A stretch of 64,000 nt of DNA from Alphaproteobacteria bacterium (GTDB taxonomy: Bacteria > Pseudomonadota > Alphaproteobacteria > CACIAM-22H2), in NCBI GenBank assembly GCA_016793165.1, contig JAEULA010000057.1:1-64000 (forward strand), written 5' to 3'. The stretch's first letter is position 1. Each line of letters starts with the position of its first letter. The position numbers and the translations under genes are program-made. Of the stretch, positions 33,599 to 44,214 are shown piece after piece. The notes beneath the pieces are model-generated. The model had not been told where the DNA came from. It made no database searches and saw only the letters and a program-made list of their open reading frames with translations.

Positions 33599-35086
33599 TC
33601 AGGATTTCGCGCCGAGGCGCTGCAGCAGGGTGGGCAGGAACAGCATCAGCACGGCGAGGCACATCAGCGTCGCCGAGATCGGCGTGCCGACGAGGGCGAG
33701 CAGGTCGCCCTGGCTGATCGACAGCGTCCGGCGCAGCTGCGTCTCCGCCAGGGGCCCGAGGATGAGGCCGATCACCACGGGCGCCACCGGGAAGTCGTAG
33801 ACGCGCATGACGTAGCCGGCGCCGCCGATCACCAGCATGATCAGCAGGTCCATCCACGAGGTGGAGATGCCCCAGACCCCGACCAGGGCGAACACCATGA
33901 TGCCGGCGTAAAGATACGGCCGCGGAATCAGGAGCAGCCGGACCCAGAGCCCCGCCATCGGCAGGTTCAGGATCAGCAGCATGAAGTTGCCGACATAGAG
34001 CGACGCGATCAGGCCCCAGACCAGCGCGGCATTGTTCTGGAACAGCTGCGGCCCGGGCTGGATGCCGTAGTTCTGGAACGCCGCGAGCAGCACCGCCGCC
34101 GTCGCCGAGGTCGGCAGGCCCAGCGTCAGCAACGGTACGAGGACCCCGGCCGCGGCCGCATTGTTCGCGGCCTCCGGCCCGGCGACGCCCTCGATCGCCC
34201 CCTTGCCGAACTCCTCGGGATGCTTGGTCAGGCGCCGCTCGAGCGTGTAGCTGAGGAAGGTCGGGATCTCCGAGCCGCCGGCCGGCAGCGCGCCGATGGG
34301 GAAGCCGATCACCGTCCCGCGCATCCACGGCCACCAGGAGCGCTGCCAGTCCTCGCGCGTCATCCACGCGCCGCCCGAGAGCGGGTTGATCGCCGGCGGG
34401 GCGTGCGCGAAGCGGCTGGCGATGTAGAAGCACTCGCCGACGGCGAAGAGCGAGACGAGCACGATGGTGAGCTGGATGCCGTCGAGCAGCTCGGCGTTGC
34501 CGAACACCATGCGCGCCTGGCCGGTCTGCTGGTCGATGCCGACGACGCCCAGCGCGAGGCCGAGGAACAGCGCGATGAAGCCGCGGACCCGCGACGCGCC
34601 CATCACGACCGACACCGAGGTGAACGACAGGATCATCAGCGCGAAATAGTCCTCGGGCCCGAAGATGAAGGCGAGCTCGGCGATCGACGGCGCGAGGAAG
34701 GACAGCCCGACGGTGCCGATCGTGCCGGCGATGAAGGAGCCGATCGCGGCCGTCGCCAGCGCCGCGGCGCCGCGGCCGCGCTTGGCCATCTTGTTCCCTT
34801 CCAGCGCCGTCATCATCGAGCCGGACTCGCCGGGCGCGTTGAGGAGGATCGACGTGGTGGAGCCGCCGTACATCGCGCCGTAGAGGATGCCGGCGAACAT
34901 GATGAAGGCCGCCTCGGGCGCGAGCTTGACGGTGAGCGGCAGCAGGAGCGCGATCGTCAATGCCGGGCCGATGCCCGGGAGCACGCCGATCGCGGTGCCG
35001 AGCGCGCTGCCGATCAGTGCCATCAGCAGGTTCATCGGCTGCAGCGCGACGCCGAAGCCCTGGATAAGGAAGCCCAACGTGTCCAT
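33599..35086 (-). CDS. tctA: Tripartite tricarboxylate transporter permease (TctA)
   Basis: 495 residues, about 11-12 membrane helices. The TctA-specific region GTAIGVLPGIGPALTIALLL is near the N-terminus, followed by GILYGAMYGGSTTSILLNAP and, in the second half, GGSEIPTFLSYTLE. It forms the large channel subunit of a proton- or sodium-coupled importer for citrate-like acids. The tctB gene ends 13 bases upstream. Its downstream neighbour on the same strand is the PrpB-like lyase gene. Confidence 0.94.
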   Translation of the reverse strand: MDTLGFLIQGFGVALQPMNLLMALIGSALGTAIGVLPGIGPALTIALLLPLTVKLAPEAAFIMFAGILYGAMYGGSTTSILLNAPGESGSMMTALEGNKMAKRGRGAAALATAAIGSFIAGTIGTVGLSFLAPSIAELAFIFGPEDYFALMILSFTSVSVVMGASRVRGFIALFLGLALGVVGIDQQTGQARMVFGNAELLDGIQLTIVLVSLFAVGECFYIASRFAHAPPAINPLSGGAWMTREDWQRSWWPWMRGTVIGFPIGALPAGGSEIPTFLSYTLERRLTKHPEEFGKGAIEGVAGPEAANNAAAAGVLVPLLTLGLPTSATAAVLLAAFQNYGIQPGPQLFQNNAALVWGLIASLYVGNFMLLILNLPMAGLWVRLLLIPRPYLYAGIMVFALVGVWGISTSWMDLLIMLVIGGAGYVMRVYDFPVAPVVIGLILGPLAETQLRRTLSISQGDLLALVGTPISATLMCLAVLMLFLPTLLQRLGAKS

Positions 35087-35099
35087 CGAGCGTGCCGGA

Positions 35100-35621
35100 T
35101 CAGAATCGGGGGAGGAGGGCGCCCGGCGTCGGCAGCTGGACCAGCTTGCCGAGCTCGACGCCGAGTGCCGAAAACCCGTACCAGGCGCAGGCGCCCATCA
35201 CGGCGCCGATGGCGAGGTCGAGCGCGACGCGCCGCGACCCGAAGGCGCGCGTGGTCGCGGCGAAGACGAGCGCCGAAGTCGGCACGAAGCCGAAGCGCTC
35301 CATCGTGTAGAGCGGCAGCGCGGCGGCGATCAGGACCGTCGCCAGGGCGGCCATCGAGGCCGGCTGACCGGCGACGGCGTCCTCGGCCTCCTGCGGCTCG
35401 AAGCGCTCGCCGCGGGCGATCTGAACCAGGAGCAGGGCGCCGAAGACGACGAGGCCGATGCCCACGGCCATCACGAACATGCCCGGGCCGATGCGGGCAT
35501 AGGTCGACGTGGCGGGGAGCTGCCAGGAGCCGTAGATCCAGAAGCCGCCGATCAGGATGACGGCGATGCCGAGCCACCAGGGCCGGGCGCCGTCATCGTC
35601 GCTGGCGGAGGGCGCGTTCAT
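35100..35621 (-). CDS. tctB: Tripartite tricarboxylate transporter small permease (TctB)
   Basis: 173 residues with four hydrophobic helices (near VILIGGFWIYGSW, GMFVMAVGIGLVVFGALLL, AALATVLIAAALPL and the C-terminal segment), as in TctB. It accompanies TctA in the membrane. It starts 55 bases after the tctC stop, a gap filled by a strong hairpin, and ends 13 bases before tctA. Confidence 0.88.
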   Translation of the reverse strand: MNAPSASDDDGARPWWLGIAVILIGGFWIYGSWQLPATSTYARIGPGMFVMAVGIGLVVFGALLLVQIARGERFEPQEAEDAVAGQPASMAALATVLIAAALPLYTMERFGFVPTSALVFAATTRAFGSRRVALDLAIGAVMGACAWYGFSALGVELGKLVQLPTPGALLPRF

Positions 35622-35637
35622 GACGGCGCGGTGGTCA

Positions 35638-35671
35638 CGGCGCCGCCGGGTCCGGGGATCCGGCGGCGCCG
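35638..35671 (-). terminator. 12-bp perfect hairpin between tctC and tctB
   Basis: CGGCGCCGCCGG (35638-35649) is exactly complementary to 35660-35671, with a ten-base loop. On the minus strand it begins a few bases after the tctC stop and is not followed by a T-run. It is placed like the hairpins at 7483 and 60016, after a binding-protein gene and before membrane-subunit genes. It probably protects the tctC mRNA 3' end and/or reduces read-through. Confidence 0.65.
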
Positions 35672-35676
35672 AAACG

Positions 35677-36621
35677 TCACTTCGCGATGCCGACTTCCTT
35701 GAGGACCGTGGCCCAGCGGGCCTTCTCCTCGTTCAGGAAGGCGCCATAGGCGTCGCCCAGCAGGATCGCGTCCTCGAGGCCGGCCTTCTCGAGGCCTTCC
35801 TTCCATTCCTTGGTCTTGCTCATCTTCTCGAGGCGGTCGAGCCATGCCTTGCGGCCCGCGGCCGACATCTCCGGCGCGCCGACGATGCCGCGCCAGTTGC
35901 CGATCGACAGGTCGATGCCCTGCTCCTTCAGGGACGGCGTGCCGTCCGAGCCCTTCTCGCTGGTCACGGCGACGAAGCGGATGCGCTTCGTGTCGACCTG
36001 CGGCTTGAGCTCGGAGATTCCCGAGATCGCCGCCTTGACCTTGCCGCCGGCGACCGAGGTCACGACCTCGGCGCCCGAGTTGAACGGAACGTAGTTGAGC
36101 TTGTCCGCCGGAACGCCCGCGATCTTCGCCAGCAGCGCCAGTGTCGCGTGGTCGACGCCGCCCGCCGAGCCGCCGGCGACCGACATGGCGCCGGGATCCT
36201 TCTTGAGCGCCTCCATGAAATCCTTGGCGTTCTTGATCGGGCTGTCGGCGGGCACCGCGATCGCGTTCCACTCGAAGGTGAGGCGCGCGAGCGGCGTGAC
36301 GGTGTCGAGATTGACCGGCGACTTGTTGGCGATGATGCCGCCGACCATGATCACGCCCATCACCATGACCGAGCTGTCCTGGCCCTTGGTGCGCATGAAG
36401 TCGGCGAGGCCGAGCGTGCCCGCCGCGCCGCCCTTGTTGGTGATCGTCGCGCCTTCGGTGAAGATGCCGGCCTTCTGCATCACCTCGAAGGCGAGGCGGC
36501 CGGTGCCGTCCCAGCCGCCGCCGGCGCCGCCGGGGATCATCACCTTCGCGGGCTCGGCGATGGCCGGGGCCGCGGCGAGCGAGAGCGCCATGGCGCTCAG
36601 GACGAGAGTGCGACGAAACAT
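35677..36621 (-). CDS. tctC: Tripartite tricarboxylate transporter substrate-binding protein (TctC/Bug family)
   Basis: 314 residues. Signal peptide MFRRTLVLSAMALSLAAAPAIA. The Bug-family blocks are MIPGGAGGGWDGTGR and the following TNKGGAAGTLGLADF, which form the carboxylate-binding pocket. It captures a tricarboxylate or related acid in the periplasm and hands it to TctA/TctB. Start set at the ATG after GGGAGGATT; the longer frame upstream extends across the control region. The gene is divergent from the AcnD-like gene across 137 bases containing a candidate operator. Confidence 0.92.
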   Translation of the reverse strand: MFRRTLVLSAMALSLAAAPAIAEPAKVMIPGGAGGGWDGTGRLAFEVMQKAGIFTEGATITNKGGAAGTLGLADFMRTKGQDSSVMVMGVIMVGGIIANKSPVNLDTVTPLARLTFEWNAIAVPADSPIKNAKDFMEALKKDPGAMSVAGGSAGGVDHATLALLAKIAGVPADKLNYVPFNSGAEVVTSVAGGKVKAAISGISELKPQVDTKRIRFVAVTSEKGSDGTPSLKEQGIDLSIGNWRGIVGAPEMSAAGRKAWLDRLEKMSKTKEWKEGLEKAGLEDAILLGDAYGAFLNEEKARWATVLKEVGIAK

Positions 36622-36707
36622 GCGAGGAATCCTCCCAGGGAGTGTTGACCAGGGGACGGTCGGGCCCGTCGCTCCGGCTTCTGAAAGCACATTGCATTGA
36701 TGGCCCA

Positions 36708-36721
36708 TTTGTTTCAACAAA
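36708..36721. promoter_or_regulatory. Perfect inverted repeat in the tctC/acnD divergent promoter region
   Basis: TTTGTT and AACAAA form a perfect dyad with a two-base centre at 36708-36721, in the only AT-rich part of the 137-base gap. The TTGT..ACAA form is typical of GntR or LacI-type operators. On the minus strand it overlaps TTGAAA, a possible -35 for tctC. No regulator gene of those families is in the window. Confidence 0.5.
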
Positions 36722-36758
36722 CGCGGCCATTCCCTCCAGCCCACGGGAGTTCGCCATC

Positions 36759-39425
<2,667 letters not shown>

Positions 39426-39441
39426 CGCCGTCTCCCGGCGA

Positions 39442-39455
39442 ACGGCGCCGGCCGT
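39442..39455. terminator. Short hairpin between convergent acnD-like and CBS genes
   Basis: ACGGC (39442-39446) pairs with GCCGT (39451-39455) around a GCCG loop, within the 29-base gap between the convergent stops. The stem is short and has no T-run; weak evidence. Confidence 0.3.
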
Positions 39456-39886
39456 CAGCTGCGGATGTAGTGCTCCAGCTGCTCGATGACGAATTTCTGG
39501 TCGGCGATCTGGCTCTGCACCAGGTCGCCGATGGAGATCAGCCCGATCAGCTGGTCGCCGTCGATGACCGGCAGGTGGCGGACGCGATTCTTGCCCATCA
39601 CCGCCATGCAAGCCTCGACGCTCTGGTCCGGCCGCGCGACAAGCACGTCGTCGACCATGATCTCCTCGACGCGGGTCGTCGGCGACGCCTTGCCCTTCAG
39701 GAACACCCTGCGCGCATAGTGCCGCTCGGTGACCAGTCCGATCAGTCTGCCGCTCTCGTCCATCACCACCAGAGATCCGATGTCGAGTTCCGCCATCTTG
39801 CGGATGGCATCGAGCACCGTCGCGCCCTTGTGGATCGAGTGGACGGAGCTGCCCTTCCGAAAGAGCACCTCTCTGATCGTCGTCAT
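39455..39886 (-). CDS. CBS domain protein
   Basis: 143 residues holding two CBS motifs in tandem: TVLDAIRKMAELDIGSLVVMD with GLVTERHYARRV, and SVEACMAVMGKNRVRHLPVID with GLISIGDLVQ. Paired CBS motifs bind adenine nucleotides and act as energy sensors. Standalone proteins like this usually regulate a partner, unknown here. It sits on the opposite strand between the AcnD-like and PrpF-like genes, interrupting that pair. GGGAGGCCTGCG precedes the ATG. Confidence 0.92.
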   Translation of the reverse strand: MTTIREVLFRKGSSVHSIHKGATVLDAIRKMAELDIGSLVVMDESGRLIGLVTERHYARRVFLKGKASPTTRVEEIMVDDVLVARPDQSVEACMAVMGKNRVRHLPVIDGDQLIGLISIGDLVQSQIADQKFVIEQLEHYIRS

Positions 39887-40468
39887 CGCAGGCCTCCCTG
39901 ATCGGGCGATCGGCGCCCAGCTCAACGGTTCCGGCGGTGCGAACCGTCCCTCGGCCTCTTCGGCTGCCGGCAGGCACGGTCCGGACGGGTGGATCTCGCG
40001 TCAAGGACCGGTCTGGCTCGACGAGGGCGGCTGCTGCCCTTCTGTTCGCTCGAGAAGCATAGACCAGATCGAAGTCGGGCGCCGCCTGGCAAGGGCCGGC
40101 TCTGTGACCTCGTGATCCAAATGCCGCACGCGCGATGGGGTGTTGGTGGCGGACCGCCGACCGGATGCCGCCTCTCTCCCCCGGGCCGGGGAAAGCGGCG
40201 CCACGCGCCAGCCTCTGCTCGTGGCACGACCTGCGTTCGGGCGCGGCCGACCGGATGCGATCGCCGGGCTCGCTTGGAAGATCAAGCCAAGTAAGATCCG
40301 AGCCTGCCTGGACGGCGCCACGCGGCAGTTCACGGATTCGCCCGAGCACGCCATGTTCGAACGGATCGGCGAGCCTCCGATGGGCGGTCGCGGAATCGTT
40401 CGTCGGGCCCCGTTTGCACCCCGCCATGTTCGCTGCGGGTGCGCCACGTTGCGAGCAGGTGCCACGCG
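39887..40468. other. Long divergent intergenic region before the PrpF-like gene
   Basis: 582 bases without a convincing gene on either strand; frames that stay open are arginine- and alanine-rich shadows. A dyad CTTGG-N9-CCAAG at 40273-40291 lies about 180 bases before the PrpF-like start in a relatively AT-rich patch and could bind a regulator. I found no clear promoter, tRNA or structured RNA. The length suggests a lost gene or an untranslated leader, but no remnant protein motif was recognised. Confidence 0.4.
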
Positions 40469-41602
40469 ATGACCCAGCGCTTCATCCCCGCCGTCTTCAT
40501 GCGCGGCGGCTCGTCCAAGGGCGTGTTCTTCCATGCACGCGACTTGCCGTCCGAACGCGCCGCGATGGATGCGATCTTCATCCGGACGCTCGGCAGCCCG
40601 GATCCCTATGGCCGCCAGCTGGACGGGATGGGCGGCGGGATCTCGTCGCTGTCGAAGGCGGTGATCATCGGTCCGCCGACGCGGCCCGACTGCGACGTCG
40701 ACTACACCTTCATCCAGGTCGCGGTTGACCGGCCGATCGCGGACTGGGGCTCGAATTGCGGCAACCTGTCCTCGGCCGTCGGGCCCTTCGCGGTCGACGA
40801 GGGTCTGGTCAAGGTCGCGCCCGACGGCGAGGCGCTGGTGCGGATCCACCAGGTCAATACGAAGAAGGTCATCCACGCGCGCTTCCCCGTGCATGGCGGC
40901 AAGGCCGAAGTCCGCGGCGACTTCACGATCGCCGGCGTGGCGGGGACGGGGGCGCGCGTGCGGCTCGACTTCCTCGCGCCCGGCGGCTCGGTCACCCGGG
41001 CGCTGCTGCCCACGGGCCGCGTCGTCGAGACGCTCGAGGTGCCGGGGCACGGCCGCTTCACGTGCTCGCTGGTCGATGCCGCCAACGCGGCCGTCCTCGT
41101 GCCGGCGCGCGAGCTCGGCCTTACCGGCGCGGAATCGCCCGACGCGATCGAGGCGAAGCCCGAGGTCATGGCGCGGCTCGACGCGATCCGCCGCGCGGGC
41201 GGTGTCGCGATGGGTTTCGCCGCGAAGCCGGAGGCCGTGGGCCTGTCCAATCCCAAGATCGCGATGCTGGCCGCTCCGCAGTTCTTCAAGACGCTCGACG
41301 GCGCCGAGGTTGCGGCGGGCGCCCACGACATCGGCGTGCGCATGGTGTCGATGGAGCGCCTGCATCGCGCCGTGACTCTGACCGGGGCGATGTGCATCGG
41401 CGTCGCCGCGCGCATCGAGGGCACGCTCGCCCACGCGCTCGCCACGACGGGCGGCGGCGACGAGGTCCGCGTGGGCAATCCCTCCGGCATCGTTTCGGTC
41501 GGCGCCGAGGTGACGCGCGCGCCCGACTGGCACGCCGAAAGCGCGGTCGTCTTCCGCACCGCGCGCCGCCTCATGCAGGGCGAGGTCGCGATCCCCCTCT
41601 GA
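40469..41602 (+). CDS. prpF: PrpF-like 2-methylaconitate cis-trans isomerase family protein
   Basis: 377 residues. The N-terminal FIPAVFMRGGSSKGVFF, the central GSNCGNLSSAVGPFAVDEG and the C-terminal MSMERLH-like block are PrpF family hallmarks (diaminopimelate-epimerase-like fold). PrpF converts the AcnD product to the isomer that aconitase can rehydrate; relatives isomerise 4-oxalomesaconate. The nearby AcnD-like and PrpB-like genes favour the methylaconitate role. Start at MTQRF with a weak ribosome-binding site; an upstream in-frame ATG at 40439 is possible. Confidence 0.88.
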   Translation: MTQRFIPAVFMRGGSSKGVFFHARDLPSERAAMDAIFIRTLGSPDPYGRQLDGMGGGISSLSKAVIIGPPTRPDCDVDYTFIQVAVDRPIADWGSNCGNLSSAVGPFAVDEGLVKVAPDGEALVRIHQVNTKKVIHARFPVHGGKAEVRGDFTIAGVAGTGARVRLDFLAPGGSVTRALLPTGRVVETLEVPGHGRFTCSLVDAANAAVLVPARELGLTGAESPDAIEAKPEVMARLDAIRRAGGVAMGFAAKPEAVGLSNPKIAMLAAPQFFKTLDGAEVAAGAHDIGVRMVSMERLHRAVTLTGAMCIGVAARIEGTLAHALATTGGGDEVRVGNPSGIVSVGAEVTRAPDWHAESAVVFRTARRLMQGEVAIPL

Positions 41603-41741
41603 GCCGGCCTCGATCGTTCGGCCGAGGCGCGCGACGCCGCACGGCCGCTCGTGGTGTGACGACGATCACGGGATTCACGGAAATATCAGACCGATGTCAG
41701 GACTGCGTCAGGACTTCGCCGGCTGCGACGACGAGAGTCGC

Positions 41742-41757
41742 GGACGTCACGACGTCC
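41742..41757. promoter_or_regulatory. Inverted repeat and tandem direct repeats upstream of a sorting-tail protein gene
   Basis: GGACGTC (41742-41748) and GACGTCC (41751-41757) form a perfect dyad, 19 bases before the start codon at 41777. Further upstream GTCAGGACT occurs twice, at 41696-41704 and 41707-41715, 11 bases apart (one helical turn). Either could be a binding site. No -24/-12 element was found here, unlike the other surface-protein promoters. Confidence 0.3.
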
Positions 41758-41776
41758 ATTCCGCAAGGAGGGCCTG

Positions 41777-42475
41777 ATGTCCAGATCGATGATCGTCACC
41801 GTTGTCGCGCTCACGCTCGCCACCAGCGCGCTGGCGCCGGTCGACGCCGGGGCCGTGCCCGTGAGCGCGGTCGCGAAGGCCGAGGCGCGCTACGAGGCGC
41901 TCCTGACCGGCGGCACCTTCGTCGCGAACGTGCCAAGCACCGACTTCGAAGGGATCGTGATCTCGGTCGGCGACGTCGACGGCGGCGCGCTCGCCCTGCC
42001 GTCGCTGAACTGCGCGGTCCCCGGCACATTCTGCATCTTCGGCGGCAATGCCGCGGCGACGGCCATCGCCAACGACGGACACATCCGCGCCGAGTCCGGC
42101 GTCGGCGCGTTCAGCGTCGACTTCGTGGTCGCGACGCCCGGCGTGCTGATCGTGAATGCGCTGATCGAGGACGCGTTCACCCTGGTGGGACCGATCCCTC
42201 CGGGGGGTTCCGGCTCTGCGAGCGCGGTGATCGAGGACTTCACGCTGATCGGCCTGCCCGGCGAGCCGATCGACTTCACCGTCGACCCGGGGGACCCGGC
42301 GACGTTCGCGCTGCCGGTCGGCACGTTCAGGCTGGTCTGGTCGGGCCTGACGACGACGGCGGAAGCCGAGACGACCGGCACGCCGGTTCCGGTCCCCGCG
42401 ACCCTCGCCCTCTTCGGCGCGGCGCTCGTGCCGCTCCTGCGCGCGCGACGCGGCGGCGTCCCGCGCGCCGGGTGA
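41777..42475 (+). CDS. Secreted protein with PEP-CTERM/VPxxx-CTERM sorting tail
   Basis: 232 residues. Signal peptide MSRSMIVTVVALTLATSALA. The C-terminus VPVPATLALFGAALVPLL followed by RARRGG is a classic exosortase sorting tail: VP motif, hydrophobic helix, arginine-rich end. The body (about 160 residues) is rich in Gly, Ala and beta-branched residues and looks like a beta-sandwich; it has one Cys pair (NCAVPGTFC). No family was recognised and function is unknown. AAGGAGGGCC lies 5 bases before the ATG. It is a single gene, convergent with the binding protein at 42540. No exosortase gene is in the window. Confidence 0.88.
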   Translation: MSRSMIVTVVALTLATSALAPVDAGAVPVSAVAKAEARYEALLTGGTFVANVPSTDFEGIVISVGDVDGGALALPSLNCAVPGTFCIFGGNAAATAIANDGHIRAESGVGAFSVDFVVATPGVLIVNALIEDAFTLVGPIPPGGSGSASAVIEDFTLIGLPGEPIDFTVDPGDPATFALPVGTFRLVWSGLTTTAEAETTGTPVPVPATLALFGAALVPLLRARRGGVPRAG

Positions 42476-42491
42476 GAGCGGCGCGCCGCGT

Positions 42492-42517
42492 CCCGCCGGC
42501 GCGTCGATGCCGGCGGG
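42492..42517. terminator. Terminator hairpin between convergent genes
   Basis: CCCGCCGGC (42492-42500) pairs exactly with GCCGGCGGG (42509-42517) around an eight-base loop. It lies between the stops of the sorting-tail protein and the ABC binding protein, and could serve both strands. No T-run. Confidence 0.6.
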
Positions 42518-42539
42518 GCGGGGCGCCGCGTGCGACGGC

Positions 42540-44123
42540 TCAGGGCGTCGAGCGGATCGACATGGCGTGCGTGACCTCCATCAGCCGCGGCGGGAAGGTC
42601 AGGCCCTTGCGCATCGCCCAGACGTTCACCTGCCAGTAGAGCGGGATGGCGGCGACGTCGCGCATGTACTGGGCGCCGATGTCCTTGAGGAGCACCTCGC
42701 GCTTGCCGTCGTCGAGCGTGCGGATCGCCTCGCCGAGCATCGCGTCGAGCCGCAGGTTGGTGTAGCGGCCGAAGTTGAAGTGGCCGAGCGCGTTCGCCTT
42801 GTCCTCGCTGTGCAGCAGCATCCAGTGCTGCGACATCGTCTCGCCGGTCGCGGTCCCGAAGCCGACGAGATGCGCGCTGAACTCCGGCGTCCCGCGCTCG
42901 CCGCCCGTGCCCATGCGCGTGAAGTAGACGGCGCGCGGCAGGGTCACGACCTCGGTCTGGATGCCGATGCGCGAGAGCATCGAGCCCAGCGCCTCGGTGA
43001 CCTTGGCATCGTTGACGTAGCGGTCGTTCGGCCCGTGCAGGGTCAGGCGGAAGCCGTTGGGATAGCCGGCCGCGGCGAGCAGCTTCTTGGCGCCGTCGGC
43101 GTCGAACTTCTCGGGCTGGAGGTCGGGGTTGTGCCCGAACATGCCGGGGGTGGCGATCTGCCCCGCCGCCTGCGCCTGGCCGTCCATGATCCGGTCGACG
43201 ATCGCCTGGCGGTTGATCGCCATCGACATCGCCTTGCGCACGCGCCAGTCCTTCAGCGGATTGGGATGCAGCGGCTTGCGATCGTTGTCGAAGACGTAGG
43301 GGGAGATGTCGCGGTTGCTGTCGATCGCGAGCAGGAAGATGCGCTCGCCCGCGCGCGACGACACCGTGATCTTCGGATCGGACTTGAGCCGCGGCACGTC
43401 GGGTGTGGGCACGTAGTCGATCACGTCGACGTCGCCGTTGAGCAGGGCGGCGACGCGCGACGGCCCGGCGGTGATCACCTTGAACACCACGCGATCCCAC
43501 TCGGGTTTCTCGCCCCAGTAATCGGCGTTGCGCTCGAGCACCAGCCGGTCGCCCTTGATCCATTCCTTGAACTTGTAGGGGCCGGTGCCGACCATCGCCT
43601 TTCCGGCATTGAAGTCGTCGACGCTCGCCGCCCGCGGGTAGATGTAGAGCACCGACATCTCGTTCGGCAGCAGCGGATAGGGCTTGCCGGCCGAGATGTG
43701 GATCGTGTGGTCGTCGACCTTCGTGTAGGTCTTGCTGCGGACATAGGCGCCGGCCGACGAGCCCACGCCCTCGATTGTCTTCGAGTGGTCGAAGGTGGCG
43801 ATCACGTGGTCGGCGGTGAAGGGCGTGCCGTCGTGGAACTTCACGTCCTTGCGGAGCTTGAACTCCCAGGTCTTGTCGTCGATCGGCCGCCAGGATTCGG
43901 CGAGAGCCGGCCGCGGCTTGTTGTCGGCATCCATCTCCACGAGGTTGTTGAAGATGTGGCTCATCACCTGCTGGTTGGGCGTGGTCACGAACCAGTTCGG
44001 GTAGAGCGACGTCGTCTCCCCCGAGATCCCGATCGTGAGTGTCTTGCCGGGCTGCTGCGCCTGCGCGGTTCCGAGGAACCCCGCGAGGACCAGCGCCGCG
44101 ACGGTGACGACGATTCGCTTCAT
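42540..44123 (-). CDS. Extracellular solute-binding protein, family 5 (third peptide-type importer)
   Basis: 527 residues. Signal peptide MKRIVVTVAALVLAGFLGTAQAQ. The family 5 block is FKLRKDVKFHDGTPFTADHV, and NPLKDWRVRKAMSMAINRQAIVDRI is the conserved C-lobe motif. Its permease partners are probably at 49723-51618, beyond the HyuB-HyuA pair, since no permease or ATPase follows it. It lies 87 bases downstream of an amidohydrolase gene on the same strand, hinting that both handle the same compound. Confidence 0.93.
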   Translation of the reverse strand: MKRIVVTVAALVLAGFLGTAQAQQPGKTLTIGISGETTSLYPNWFVTTPNQQVMSHIFNNLVEMDADNKPRPALAESWRPIDDKTWEFKLRKDVKFHDGTPFTADHVIATFDHSKTIEGVGSSAGAYVRSKTYTKVDDHTIHISAGKPYPLLPNEMSVLYIYPRAASVDDFNAGKAMVGTGPYKFKEWIKGDRLVLERNADYWGEKPEWDRVVFKVITAGPSRVAALLNGDVDVIDYVPTPDVPRLKSDPKITVSSRAGERIFLLAIDSNRDISPYVFDNDRKPLHPNPLKDWRVRKAMSMAINRQAIVDRIMDGQAQAAGQIATPGMFGHNPDLQPEKFDADGAKKLLAAAGYPNGFRLTLHGPNDRYVNDAKVTEALGSMLSRIGIQTEVVTLPRAVYFTRMGTGGERGTPEFSAHLVGFGTATGETMSQHWMLLHSEDKANALGHFNFGRYTNLRLDAMLGEAIRTLDDGKREVLLKDIGAQYMRDVAAIPLYWQVNVWAMRKGLTFPPRLMEVTHAMSIRSTP

Positions 44124-44184
44124 GGCCGTGCTCCCCCTCCGTCCTGCGTTTCCGCGTCGCCCGATGCGCGCGCGGGATCCGAAA

Positions 44185-44214
44185 CCGTAGCCGCGCCGCG
44201 CCCGGCGCTGTCAA
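44185..44214 (-). promoter_or_regulatory. Putative promoter of the third binding-protein gene
   Basis: On the minus strand a perfect TTGACA (44214-44209), an 18-base spacer and CTACGG (44190-44185) lie about 60 bases before the ATG at 44123. The -35 overlaps the stop codon of the amidohydrolase gene. The -10 is poor. Confidence 0.35.

Noticed and set aside
40208..40240. A TGGCACG match suggesting a third sigma-54 promoter, before the PrpF-like gene
   Set aside because: The following GC is at the wrong distance (eight rather than ten bases after GG), so it is not a valid -24/-12 element.
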